NCBI GenBank assembly: GCA_948805675.1
Contig: CAQIBN010000011.1
Coordinates: 1-19,526, forward strand
Direction: 5' to 3'
DNA: 19,526 nt
From: an uncultured Clostridia bacterium
Lineage (GTDB): Bacteria; Bacillota; Clostridia; TANB77; CAG-508
How positions within the stretch are numbered: position 1 is the first letter of the stretch; each line of letters starts with the position of its first letter. The notes under the pieces were generated by a model. The model did no database searches, had not been told where the DNA came from, and saw only the letters and a list, made by a program, of their open reading frames with translations. A program made the translations under genes and the position numbers. Of this stretch, positions 8,235-16,261 are shown in pieces.

Positions 8235-9288
8235 TTGTCTAAACATGAACAATTAAAAGAAAAGAGAAAAATGGGACTATTACCCAAAATTTTATTATTT
8301 ATACTTATAGCTATTATTACTGTTATTTTAGTAGCATTTGGTTCTGGCTACTTCTTTATAAAAAGTAAATGGAATCAAATGGAATATGTTAATTTAACAA
8401 AAAGTGATATTGAAGTAAATCCTGGTGTAGAAGAATCTTTAAAAGGATATCGTAATATAGTTTTATTAGGTCTTGATTCCAGAGAAGACAGTTTTGGTAA
8501 AGGAAATCGTAGTGACTGTATTATGATTATTAGTTTAAACCAAGATACAAAAGAAGTTAAAATATCTTCTGTTTATAGAGATAGTTATTTAAATATTGAT
8601 GGTTATGGTTTAGATAAAGTTACACATGCCTATTCTTATGGAGGACCAAAACTTGCTTTAAGCACTTTAAATAAAAATTTAGATTTAAACATTACAGATT
8701 TTGTTGCAGTAAATTTTGATACTGTTCATACTGTTGTTGATACCGTTGGTGGTGTAAATATAAAAATTGAACAAGAAGAATTAAAATATATAAATGATTA
8801 TATTTCTGCTAATGATAGACAATTTGGTACAAAAACAGAAAGAATTACAACTACAGGGTGGCATAACCTAAATGGTGTTCAAGCATTAGCATATTCAAGA
8901 ATTCGTTACACTAATGGTGGAGATTATAAAAGAGCTGAACGTATGAGAGATGTTTTAATTGCAGTATTTGAAAAAGCAAAAACAATGAATGTTTCTAAAT
9001 TAAATTCTTTATCTAATACAATATTACCTCATGTTTCAACTAATATTGATGTTAATGAAGCAATTGGTATGCTTCCACAATTAACAAATATAAAAGTTAA
9101 TGAAAGTTTTGGATGGCCTTATGAAGTAAAAGGTATTACTTTAGATAGATGGTATCGGAGTTCCAGTTACACTAGAAGAAAATGTTTCTAAATTGCATGA
9201 ACAATTATTTAATGAAAAAAATTATGTACCAAGTGACACAGTTAGAAATATTAGTAATAGTATAATAAATAAAACGGGTTATAGATAA
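8235..9288 (+). CDS. LytR-CpsA-Psr (LCP) family cell-wall polymer ligase, read through a +1 frameshift
   Basis: LCP proteins transfer lipid-linked polymers to peptidoglycan outside the membrane. The protein has a Lys/Arg-rich N-terminus, one helix (about residues 18-42) and the LCP core: NIVLLGLDSRE (74-84), RSDCIMIIS (92-100), SSVYRDSYLN (111-120), HAYSYGGP (131-138), DTVGGVNI (169-176), NGVQALAYSRIRY (213-225) and RAERMRDV (233-240). The start is TTG at 8235, with AGAGG nine bases upstream; the ATG at 8199 lies in the promoter. In frame 0 the gene stops at 9191, after Tyr307 and CGG. Skipping the C at 9156 gives GVPVTLEENVSKLHEQLF and 25 more residues to the stop at 9286-9288, 350 in all, a normal LCP C-terminus. 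It may attach the polymer of the neighbouring cluster to the wall. Confidence 0.85.
9153..9160 (+). other. Putative +1 frameshift site, TAT-C-GGA-G (LCP)
   Basis: Frame 0 reads TAT CGG AGT and stops 11 codons after the CGG. Skipping C9156 gives TAT GGA GTT and opens 43 further codons that match the expected LCP tail. The extra C is at a codon boundary and has no neighbouring C, so its position is unambiguous. Confidence 0.75.
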
Positions 9289-9292
9289 AAAT

Positions 9293-9334
9293 AAAAAACT
9301 GTCCTTAGTAACAAAACACTAAAGACAGTTTTTT
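9293..9334. terminator. Bidirectional rho-independent terminator
   Basis: A 16-bp stem with one mismatch (AAAAAACTGTCCTTAG against CTAAAGACAGTTTTTT) encloses a 10-base loop, with T-runs on both strands. It lies five bases after the LCP stop at 9288 and also faces the minus-strand ORF ending at 9357, so it can serve both. Confidence 0.85.
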
Positions 9335-9356
9335 ATTTTTCAGAATAATAGTTTTA

Positions 9357-9596
9357 TTATAACATTGAAAGAATATACCCATCTACTCCACTTATATCAT
9401 ATTCTTTTGATAACTGACAAAAAAGATTTTCTTTTTCTAAATATATGTTGATAAAATTCAGTGTATCTATATAAATATTGGACTTATGTATTTTTACATC
9501 AAGAACAAGAAACTTCCTAAACCAAATTTTACCTTCTTTTTGTTCTACTATATATAAGATGTCATCCTTGTATGGCCGAAGCTTACCTTCTGTCAA
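9357..9596 (-). CDS. Hypothetical small protein or gene remnant
   Basis: A 79-codon open frame from a TTG, with a plausible protein composition but no family I recognise. The same frame stays open upstream as far as an amber codon at 9665-9663, and before that runs ten codons from an ATG at 9695. A near-consensus promoter lies just beyond, and an AGGGGG sequence sits at about 9640-9635 with no good start codon at the right distance. The gene is therefore either decayed by a nonsense mutation, or begins at an unusual codon. Its codons (AAG, AGG, TAC, CTG, CAG, GGG) are richer in G and C than its neighbours, and it contains the only in-frame CGG without a frame change (LRP at 9578-9570). A remnant of foreign origin is likely; a chance ORF is possible. 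Confidence 0.4.
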   Translation of the reverse strand: MTEGKLRPYKDDILYIVEQKEGKIWFRKFLVLDVKIHKSNIYIDTLNFINIYLEKENLFCQLSKEYDISGVDGYILSML

Positions 9597-9716
9597 GATT
9601 ATTTCTTTTGATAATGAATCTACAAAGATTATCCCCCTTAATTTAAAAATTGTTTCAAATGACTATTTTACATCAGAAATGCTTAATTTAAACATTTCTA
9701 TATATAATTTTTCATT

Positions 9717-9745
9717 ATTATATAGTTTTTCTAAAATTAAGTCAA
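9717..9745 (-). promoter_or_regulatory. Strong sigma-A type promoter upstream of the small ORF
   Basis: On the minus strand TTGACT (9745-9740), a 17-base spacer and TATAAT (9722-9717) are nearly consensus. It lies between the argS stop and the doubtful small ORF and points to it, which supports the ORF region being transcribed. The transcript would end at the terminator at 9293-9334. Confidence 0.6.
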
Positions 9746-9800
9746 TTAATTTCACTAAGAATTTTATTACTCATATTTATTTCATCCTATTCTTATAATT

Positions 9801-11511
9801 TTACATTTTATCTGGCATTTCTATTCCAAGTAGTCCTGCAACAACTTTCAAAACATTATTTACAACATAAGTTAAATAAATTCTTGCATTTTGAATGTCT
9901 TTATCTTGTACCATAATTTGATTTTCTGTATAGAAACTACTATATGCTTTAGCTAAATCTATTAAAAATCTAGCAATAATAGAAGGTTCATTTTTCTTCA
10001 TTGCAAGCTCTAAAATTTCATTAAAACTATAAACTAATTTTAATACATCCAAAGAATATGCATCTAGTAAATTTCTTATATTTATATCTTTAAATTCTGG
10101 TATAAATTCTGCTTTATCTAATATACTTTTTGTTCTTACATATATATATTGTACATATGGAGCTGTTTCTCCATTAAAATTTAACATAACATCCCAATCA
10201 AAAATCTCATCTTTTATTCTACTATTTGATAAATCATTAAATATTACTGCACCTATACCAACCTTTTTAGCAATTTCTTTTTTATTTTCTAAATTTGGAT
10301 TCTTTTCTTCTATTATTTTTTCTACTCTAGAAATTGCCTCATTTAATAAATCTTCTAATTTTATAATATTTCCTTCTCTTGTAGACATTTTTCCTTCTTT
10401 TAGTCTAACCATTCCAAAAGGAACATGAACAAGATTTTCTTTATATTTATCCTCCATATCTAATAATTTCGCAACTTCAAAAACTTGCTGAAAATGTAGT
10501 ATTTGTTCATAAGATGTTACATAAATTGCTTTGCAAAAATTATATTCTCTTGCTCTATATAAAATCGCTGCTAAATCGCGAGTATCATATGTTGTAGATT
10601 TATTTGATTTTATTATTATACATGGTGGCATATCTTTTTCTTCTAATTCTATAACTTTTGCCCCTTGTGACTCTACTAATTTTCCTGACTTTTCTAACAT
10701 TTCTACTATTTCTGGCATTTTATCTGTATAAAATGACTCTCCGACATACAGATTCAAATTTTGTTCCAAGTATATCATAAACTCTTTGGAATTCTTTTAA
10801 ACTTACTTCACTAAATTTCTTCCATAAATCTACACATAGTTTATCACCATCTTCTAACTTCTTAAAATTATTTCTACATTCATCTAATACACTTTCATCT
10901 TGTTTACACAAATCATTAATTCTAACATATAATTTTGTTAACTCATCTATTGGATTTTCATCAATATTATATTCTTCCCCCCATCTTTTATATCCTTCTA
11001 TTAATTTTCCAAATTGAGTTCCCCAATCTCCTAAATGATTAATTCCTATAGGATTATATCCTAAAAAACTGTATATGTTATATAATGCCTTTCCAATTAC
11101 CGTAGACCTTAAATGCCCTATATGAAATGGTTTTGCAATATTTGGAGATGAATAATCTATAACTACATTCTGATTATTACCTATATTTGATGAACCATAC
11201 AACTCTTTTTTTTCATCAAATTCATTTAATACCTCTTTTACTAAAATTTCTTTATTAATATAAAAGTTTAAATACCCACCTACAATATCTATTTTCTCTA
11301 TTAAATACTCATCTATTACTATATTATCTTTTAAATCCTGTGCAATTAAAGCTGGTGCCTTTTTCAACTCTTTTGCAAGCTTAAAACATGGAAATGCATA
11401 ATCTCCCATTTCACTATTTTTTGGCTTTTCAATAAAATTCCTTAATTCTTCTTTTGAAATCTTTGTAACATCTGATATCATTTCTGCTATCTTACACCTA
11501 AAATCAACCAT
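9801..11511 (-). CDS. argS: Arginyl-tRNA synthetase, read through a +1 frameshift
   Basis: Class I synthetase that charges tRNA-Arg in the cytoplasm. The N-terminal additional domain (about residues 1-110) is followed by NIAKPFHIGHLRST with HIGH at 130-133; the second part carries TTYDTRDLAAILYR and KMSTREGN (about 374-381) and the helical anticodon-binding C-terminus. The two parts are in different frames. Frame 0 ends at 10720 after Cys256 and CGG; skipping the C at 10743 gives CGESFYTDKMPE and 569 residues in total, the usual length. ATG with GAGGAAG upstream. A consensus-like promoter leaves a leader of only about 40 bases, too short for a T-box. A 263-residue product from failed shifting would lack KMSTREGN and the anticodon domain. 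Confidence 0.9.
10739..10746 (-). other. Putative +1 frameshift site, TGT-C-GGA-G (argS)
   Basis: On the minus strand frame 0 reads TGT CGG AGA and stops seven codons after the CGG. Skipping the C (position 10743) gives TGT GGA GAG, that is Cys-Gly-Glu, and joins the two halves of ArgS in the conserved GESFY region. The CGG is itself an arginine codon in the gene for the arginine synthetase. Confidence 0.78.
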
Positions 11512-11557
11512 TATAACTTCCTCTTTCCTAAAACTTTTTCTCTTAAATTATGTAATT

Positions 11558-11586
11558 ATTATATATACAGAAACTCTAAAAGTCAA
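11558..11586 (-). promoter_or_regulatory. Sigma-A type promoter for argS
   Basis: On the minus strand TTGACT (11586-11581), a 17-base spacer and TATAAT (11563-11558). The expected start of transcription is about 40 bases before the argS ATG, leaving no room for a T-box riboswitch. Confidence 0.7.
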
Positions 11587-11676
11587 CTTACATTTTTATC
11601 TTCACTTAAATACTGTTAATACTTTAAAATAGTATAGTATTCTAAATCTCTTAAATATAAATATTTTTGATATTAT

Positions 11677-11706
11677 CGCATCTTTAAAATTTTTTTATAC
11701 ATAAAA
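11677..11706 (+). promoter_or_regulatory. Possible forespore (sigma-G-like) promoter for the germination operon
   Basis: CGCATC (11677-11682), a 17-base spacer and CATAAAA (11700-11706) resemble the sigma-G consensus TGAATA / CATACTA only partly (three of six and five of seven). Position and spacing fit a forespore promoter about 50 bases before the GerAA-type start; no sigma-A promoter of similar quality is seen on this strand. Confidence 0.3.
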
Positions 11707-11758
11707 TTCACTTTTCTGGAAAAACTAAACTTAAAAATAAATAAAATGGAGAATTTAT

Positions 11759-13465
11759 ATGAGTAATTTTGTAAATAAATTTAAAACTGTATTTTCAGAT
11801 ATATTTTCATATCATCCAAAAGATAATTATAATTTCACCATATCAGAAACACCTAATAATAATAACTTAAATCTTTCATCAGAAAAAGACTTAAGTCAAA
11901 CAATTTTTAATAAACTAGATAAAAACTTAGAATTTATGAAAATAAGATATAACTCTATGATTAATAGTGACATAGTTATTCGAGAATTTACATTAAATGC
12001 AAGAAATAAACAATTTTCAGCTTTTATATTTTATATAGATGGAATGGTTGACCAAAAACTGGTAAATGATTTTGTTCTAAATCCATTAATGCTAAAAAAT
12101 ATTGCTAATAGTTTTGATGGTGAACAAAACAAAATAATTTCAGAAATTAATACTAATAATGTAACAATTAGAAAAGTAAAAAAATTTAATATTACAGATT
12201 ATATAGATAATTGTTTAATACCTCAAAATAGCGTAAAAAAAGAAACTGAGTTTTCTAATATTATATCTGGAATTAATTCTGGTAATTGTGCACTTTTTGT
12301 AGATACAATTAATATTGCTTTTAATATTGATGTAAAAGGATTTAAACAAAGAAGTATAGATAGTCCAAATAATGAAATAGTTATAAGAGGTCCACATGAA
12401 GCATTTGTAGAAAATATAAGAACAAATACATCCCTTCTTAGACGTACTGTAAATAATGAAAATCTTGTAATAGAAAATATTGAAGTTGGTAATATTAGTA
12501 AAACTAAATGTGCAGTTTGTTATTTAAAAAATATTGCTAATAATGATTTAGTTGCAGAAGTAAAATTCAGACTAAATAATTTAGATATAGATTCTTTATT
12601 ATCTAGTGGAGAATTAGAACAATTAATTGGTGAAGAAACAAACTATGGAATACCTGTAATTATTGCCACTGAAAGACCAGATAAAGCTACAAAACATTTA
12701 TTTGAAGGTCGAGTAGTAATAATAGTAAATGGGAATCCATATGTTCTAATTATGCCAGGAACATTTATAGATTTTATGTCTTCTCCAGAAGATACAAATT
12801 TGAAACCTGTATTTGCAAATTTTTTAAGAGTTATAAGAGGATTATCTTTATTTTTAACATTACTTCTTCCTGGTATATGGGTTGGTGTAACAAACTTTCA
12901 TCAAGAACTTATTCCTACAGAACTTCTATTTTCTATTGTAGGTTCAAGACAAAATGTTCCCTTTCCTATGATATTTGAAATTTTGCTTATGGAAATTTCT
13001 TTTGAACTAATTCGTGAGGCAGGACTTAGGGTTCCATCTCCTATTGGCCCAACTATAGGAATTGTAGGAGCATTAGTTCTTGGTCAAGCAGCTGTAAGTG
13101 CTAGTATAGTTAGCCCTATTTTAATAATTATTATTGCAATTACAGGTATTGCATCTTTTGCAATTCCAGACTTCTCTTTTGGTTTTCATTTAAGAATATC
13201 AAGATTTTTATTTATAGCATTAGCATATATGTCTGGATTTTTAGGACTAGGATTAGGTGTATTAATATATATTTCAACACTATGTAATATTAAGTCATTT
13301 GGTATACCATATATGGTACCATATGCCCCACTTACAACAAAAACAAGTAGTAGATATTTAGTTTCTCCAACATGGAAACAAGAACAAAGACCAGATTATT
13401 TAAATCCAAAAAAGAGAACCTCTCAAAGTCATATTAGTATGAAATGGAAATATTGGAAAAGTTAA
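11759..13465 (+). CDS. GerAA-type spore germination receptor subunit A
   Basis: A 568-residue GerA-family protein. The N-terminal 330 residues form the soluble domain, with the family stretches IDGMVD (about residues 97-102) and EVKFRLNNLDID. LFEGRVVIIVNGNP (about 314-327) and PGTFIDFMSSPED precede the membrane half, which has about five helices including LLLPGIWVGVTNFHQELIP and REAGLRVPSPIGPTIGIVGA (starting near residue 421). These are conserved in GerAA subunits, which sit in the spore inner membrane and with B and C subunits sense nutrients. TGGAGAA lies five bases before the ATG. First gene of the operon, diverging from argS. CGA and CGT are used for arginine; no CGG. Confidence 0.95.
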   Translation: MSNFVNKFKTVFSDIFSYHPKDNYNFTISETPNNNNLNLSSEKDLSQTIFNKLDKNLEFMKIRYNSMINSDIVIREFTLNARNKQFSAFIFYIDGMVDQKLVNDFVLNPLMLKNIANSFDGEQNKIISEINTNNVTIRKVKKFNITDYIDNCLIPQNSVKKETEFSNIISGINSGNCALFVDTINIAFNIDVKGFKQRSIDSPNNEIVIRGPHEAFVENIRTNTSLLRRTVNNENLVIENIEVGNISKTKCAVCYLKNIANNDLVAEVKFRLNNLDIDSLLSSGELEQLIGEETNYGIPVIIATERPDKATKHLFEGRVVIIVNGNPYVLIMPGTFIDFMSSPEDTNLKPVFANFLRVIRGLSLFLTLLLPGIWVGVTNFHQELIPTELLFSIVGSRQNVPFPMIFEILLMEISFELIREAGLRVPSPIGPTIGIVGALVLGQAAVSASIVSPILIIIIAITGIASFAIPDFSFGFHLRISRFLFIALAYMSGFLGLGLGVLIYISTLCNIKSFGIPYMVPYAPLTTKTSSRYLVSPTWKQEQRPDYLNPKKRTSQSHISMKWKYWKS

Positions 13466-13582
13466 TTCTTTTATATATTTTAAAATACTAAAAAACTAAA
13501 CAAATTTAATAAAACCTTTAATAAAATGCAATATAACTTTTGCAAATCTTAAAATATCTAAAGAAAGGAATCACAAATAACT

Positions 13583-14692
13583 ATGGATAATACAAAAATA
13601 GGCAATGTTTCAGCCATCTTTCTAATTATAACAATTATGATAAATAATATAATTCTAAATATTCCAAAAAGTATATTAAGAAGCTCAGAATCCTCTGCAC
13701 CATTAAATATACTATATGTAAGTATTCTAGCAATTCTCCTTACATTACTCATATGTAAATTATTCAAGAAATTTCCTGGCTCAGACATATTAGATGTATC
13801 CAATTTTTTATTTGGTAAATGGTTCAAATTTCTAATAGGACTGTTATTTATTATATATCTACTATCTACTAGTAGTGTACTTCTTAGAGATTTTAGTGAA
13901 GGTCTAAAAATAATATATTTTAAAAGAACTCACATATATTTTATAATTGCTTTATTTATAATAGTTGCAGGATTTACCAATAAACTTAGTGAAAAATCTA
14001 TTATTAGAAGTAACTTATTAATACTACCAATTGTATTAATAGGCATTATATTTATATTTTTAGCTAACCTAAAAAACTTTGTACCTCAAAGAATATTTCC
14101 TTTATTAGGAGATGGAGTAACTTCAACTTTTATTACAGGAACAAGCAATTTATATGCATTTAGTTGCTTATTTCTTATTTACTTTATACCTCCATATTTA
14201 AAAAATACATCTAGTTTTAAAAAAGTAGCTGTCACATCTATAGTAATTTCAGCTTTATATTTATTGCTTTGTATATTTTCATTAATTTGCATGTTTTCTT
14301 TTATAACTAAAGAAAACGAAATTATGCCAATATATTTAGTTAGTAGATATATTGAATTTGGAACTTTTTTTCAAAGAGTTGATGCAATTTTCTTTTTCAT
14401 ATGGATTTTAGAAGTTAGCTTATATATTAATGTAGTTATTATGCTAACTATAAGAATTTTTAAGAAAATAACTAATATAGAAAGTTCATCTAACATGGTA
14501 TATCCGATATGTTTATTACTTTTTTGTTTTACACTAATACCAAGGAATTTAGCAGATATTAATACTTTTAATGAAACATTTTACAAAAATATAACTTTAT
14601 ATTTTGTAATAATCACTAGTTTAATTATTTTAATTTTAGCTAACTTAAAAAACAAAATAAAAAATAAAAATAAGGAGGAGATTTTAACTTGA
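13583..14692 (+). CDS. GerAB-type spore germination permease (receptor subunit B)
   Basis: A 369-residue membrane protein with about ten helices and the overall pattern of GerAB subunits (APC-superfamily transporters): an N-terminal helix with NIILNIPKSI (about residues 22-31), a FPGSDILDVSNFLFGKW segment (about 65-81) and a hydrophobic C-terminal half. GerAB subunits carry the germinant binding site in the spore inner membrane. It lies 117 bases after subunit A, with AAAGGAA upstream of the ATG, in the order A-B-C as in the Bacillus gerA operon. Its stop overlaps the TTG start of subunit C by three bases, suggesting coupled translation. Germinant specificity cannot be predicted. Confidence 0.93.
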   Translation: MDNTKIGNVSAIFLIITIMINNIILNIPKSILRSSESSAPLNILYVSILAILLTLLICKLFKKFPGSDILDVSNFLFGKWFKFLIGLLFIIYLLSTSSVLLRDFSEGLKIIYFKRTHIYFIIALFIIVAGFTNKLSEKSIIRSNLLILPIVLIGIIFIFLANLKNFVPQRIFPLLGDGVTSTFITGTSNLYAFSCLFLIYFIPPYLKNTSSFKKVAVTSIVISALYLLLCIFSLICMFSFITKENEIMPIYLVSRYIEFGTFFQRVDAIFFFIWILEVSLYINVVIMLTIRIFKKITNIESSSNMVYPICLLLFCFTLIPRNLADINTFNETFYKNITLYFVIITSLIILILANLKNKIKNKNKEEILT

Positions 14693-15929
14693 ATAATAGA
14701 CTTCTCAGTATTTTAAAAATAACTACTATTATAGTTATCCTTATAGTCTTTATAATTGGATTTAATCATGACCAAGATATAGATGATTTTGCTTATGCTG
14801 TAGCAATTGGTGTTGATTTAGGTAGTGATAATAATTTAAAGGTTAATTTCCAATTTACAAAACCAAGTCGGTGGTGGAGAAAGTGGTGGAGGCTCTGAAT
14901 CTGCTCCTACTTTTATATACACTGTAGAAGCATCCTCTATTCCATCTGCTGTTAATTTAGTTAATAATTATATTAGTAAACAAGTAAACTTATCACACTG
15001 TAAAGTAGTAATATTTTCAGAAGAACTTGCTCAAAAAGGTATAGAAAAAGAAGTATACACTTTAATTAATGATGTAGAACTTCGTCCTGATACTGGAATA
15101 ATTATTAGTAAATGTGATACTAAATATTTTATAGAAAACTCTAAGCCAGTTTTTGAAACTTTAGTATCTAAATATTATGAAATAGTACCTGCTACTACGC
15201 ATATTACTGGATATACAGCTTATGCTAAAATTGCAGACTTTTTTAATCAATTACATTGTACAACTTGTGAACCAGTAGCAATACTTCGGTGGTGTAACAT
15301 CTGATAGTTCACTTGATGAACGAAACCTTGCTTCTTCAAATATTGAAAAAGATGTTAATGTAAAAGCAGGAAGTTCTGCACTAACTTCTAAAAAAAGTTC
15401 AGAAACCATTGGTCTTGCTATATTTAGAGGAGATAAATTAGTTGGTGAATTATCTGCTATTGAATCTGCATGTTACTTAATATTAACTAATAAATTAGAC
15501 ACATGTACTATATCTATAAAAAATCCATTAGATACTAGCACTTCTATAGATTTATATGTATATAAGCAAAAGAATACTAAAAAGAAAATAAACTTTATTA
15601 ATAATTCTCCTTATATAGATATAGATGTTTCTATAAAAGCACGAATATTATCTACTAACGAAAACGCTGAAGAATTAACTAAAGAAAATATAAAAAAAGT
15701 TGAGGAATCTGTTAATCTATATTTAGAAAAGGAAATATTAGAATTTTTATACAAAACTTCTATCTCATATGATTCTGATATATGTGGATTTGGCAGATAT
15801 GCTATAACTAAATTTCATAAAAACTCAGATTGGGAAAATTATAAATGGTTAGAAAATTACAAAAATTCTATTTTCAATATTAATGTAAATTCTGAAGTAG
15901 TATCCAGTTTACTATTTACAGAAATCTAA
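14689..15929 (+). CDS. GerAC-type spore germination receptor subunit C, with two +1 frameshifts
   Basis: A 412-residue protein if both shifts are made. It starts at TTG with AAGGAGGAG upstream, overlapping the subunit B stop. Family marks: DDFAYAVAIGVDLG (about residues 32-45), SHCKVVIFSEELAQKGI and LRPDTGIIISKCD in the N-terminal domain, then ETIGLAIFRGDKLVGEL before the C-terminal domain ending near DICGFGRYAI. Frame 0 breaks after Ser60 (AGT CGG), restored by skipping C14869; the frame breaks again after Leu199 (CTT CGG), restored by skipping C15287 and giving AILGGVTSD. No stops occur in the joined frame. GerAC proteins are normally lipoproteins, but here the N-terminal helix is followed by GFNHD with no lipobox cysteine, so it would be anchored by the helix alone. 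Confidence 0.88.
14866..14873 (+). other. Putative +1 frameshift site 1 in gerAC, AGT-C-GGT-G
   Basis: Frame 0 reads AGT CGG TGG and stops eight codons after the CGG. Skipping C14869 gives AGT GGT GGT and a Gly/Ser/Glu-rich linker that runs into the conserved domain. The linker is a poorly conserved stretch, so the exact junction rests on reading frame rather than homology. Confidence 0.75.
15284..15291 (+). other. Putative +1 frameshift site 2 in gerAC, CTT-C-GGT-G
   Basis: In the frame set by site 1, CTT CGG TGG TGT AAC ATC is followed by a stop. Skipping C15287 gives CTT GGT GGT, i.e. Leu-Gly-Gly-Val, and 212 more codons to the stop at 15927-15929. Two sites of identical form in one gene demand that both be passed to make the full protein. 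Confidence 0.75.
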
Positions 15930-15958
15930 ATATAATAAAAAACAGGAAGGATTAAATT

Positions 15959-16123
15959 ATGATTGTTTTTATATTTCTATTTTCTATATTCATTTTTTTT
16001 AAAACAATATCATATGGCATATATGAAATAAAAACTAATAATAATAAATTAGGAGGTTGTATTATTATTATCATTTCTATAATAATACTTTTCCTACCTA
16101 GTTATATGGTGTATATTAGATAA
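15959..16123 (+). CDS. Small two-helix membrane protein at the end of the germination operon
   Basis: A 54-residue protein with two hydrophobic segments (about residues 2-14 and 34-48) joined by a short polar loop containing EIKTNNNK. The ATG has GGAAGG eight bases upstream and follows the GerAC-type stop by 29 bases, so it is very likely the fourth gene of the operon. Some Bacillus germination operons encode a small two-helix D subunit that modulates the receptor. This gene has the right size, topology and position, but I see no sequence similarity that proves it. A short unrelated membrane peptide is the alternative. Confidence 0.6.
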   Translation: MIVFIFLFSIFIFFKTISYGIYEIKTNNNKLGGCIIIIISIIILFLPSYMVYIR

Positions 16124-16173
16124 TAAAAATATGTATTAGCAAATTTTTCTATACACAAGACTTTTCTATTATA

Positions 16174-16241
16174 GAACAATAGTGGGCTGAATTATGTTTC
16201 AATACTTAATTAATTTTCTTACAGCCCACATTTAATTGTTC
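16174..16241. repeat. Interrupted inverted repeat between convergent operons
   Basis: GAACAAT (16174-16180) and GTGGGCTG (16182-16189) pair with CAGCCCAC (16222-16229) and ATTGTTC (16235-16241), leaving a 32-base loop and an asymmetric bulge of one base against five. It sits between the plus-strand germination operon and the minus-strand flavin reductase-like gene. No long T-run follows, so it may be a transcript-end structure serving both sides or a small structured RNA. Confidence 0.45.
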
Positions 16242-16261
16242 GTGTGCCAATTTTATATATT

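Noticed and set aside
9570..9578. CTT CGG CCA in the small minus-strand ORF as a fifth frameshift site
   Set aside because: Skipping the C leads to a stop within about ten codons, whereas frame 0 stays open for over 70 codons. It also lacks the shared A/T-G bases after CGG (it is followed by CC).
9478..9798. 106-codon open frame on the plus strand
   Set aside because: It lacks a ribosome binding site, has a composition typical of antisense AT-rich DNA, and runs against a strong minus-strand promoter.
9801..11511. argS and gerAC as pseudogenes
   Set aside because: Apart from the C insertions the frames are fully open with conserved motifs throughout, no other damage is present, and argS is normally essential. 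Four insertions of identical form are not expected from random decay.
11512..11557. T-box riboswitch for argS
   Set aside because: The promoter leaves only about 40 bases of leader, far too short, and no T-box sequence or terminator stem is seen.
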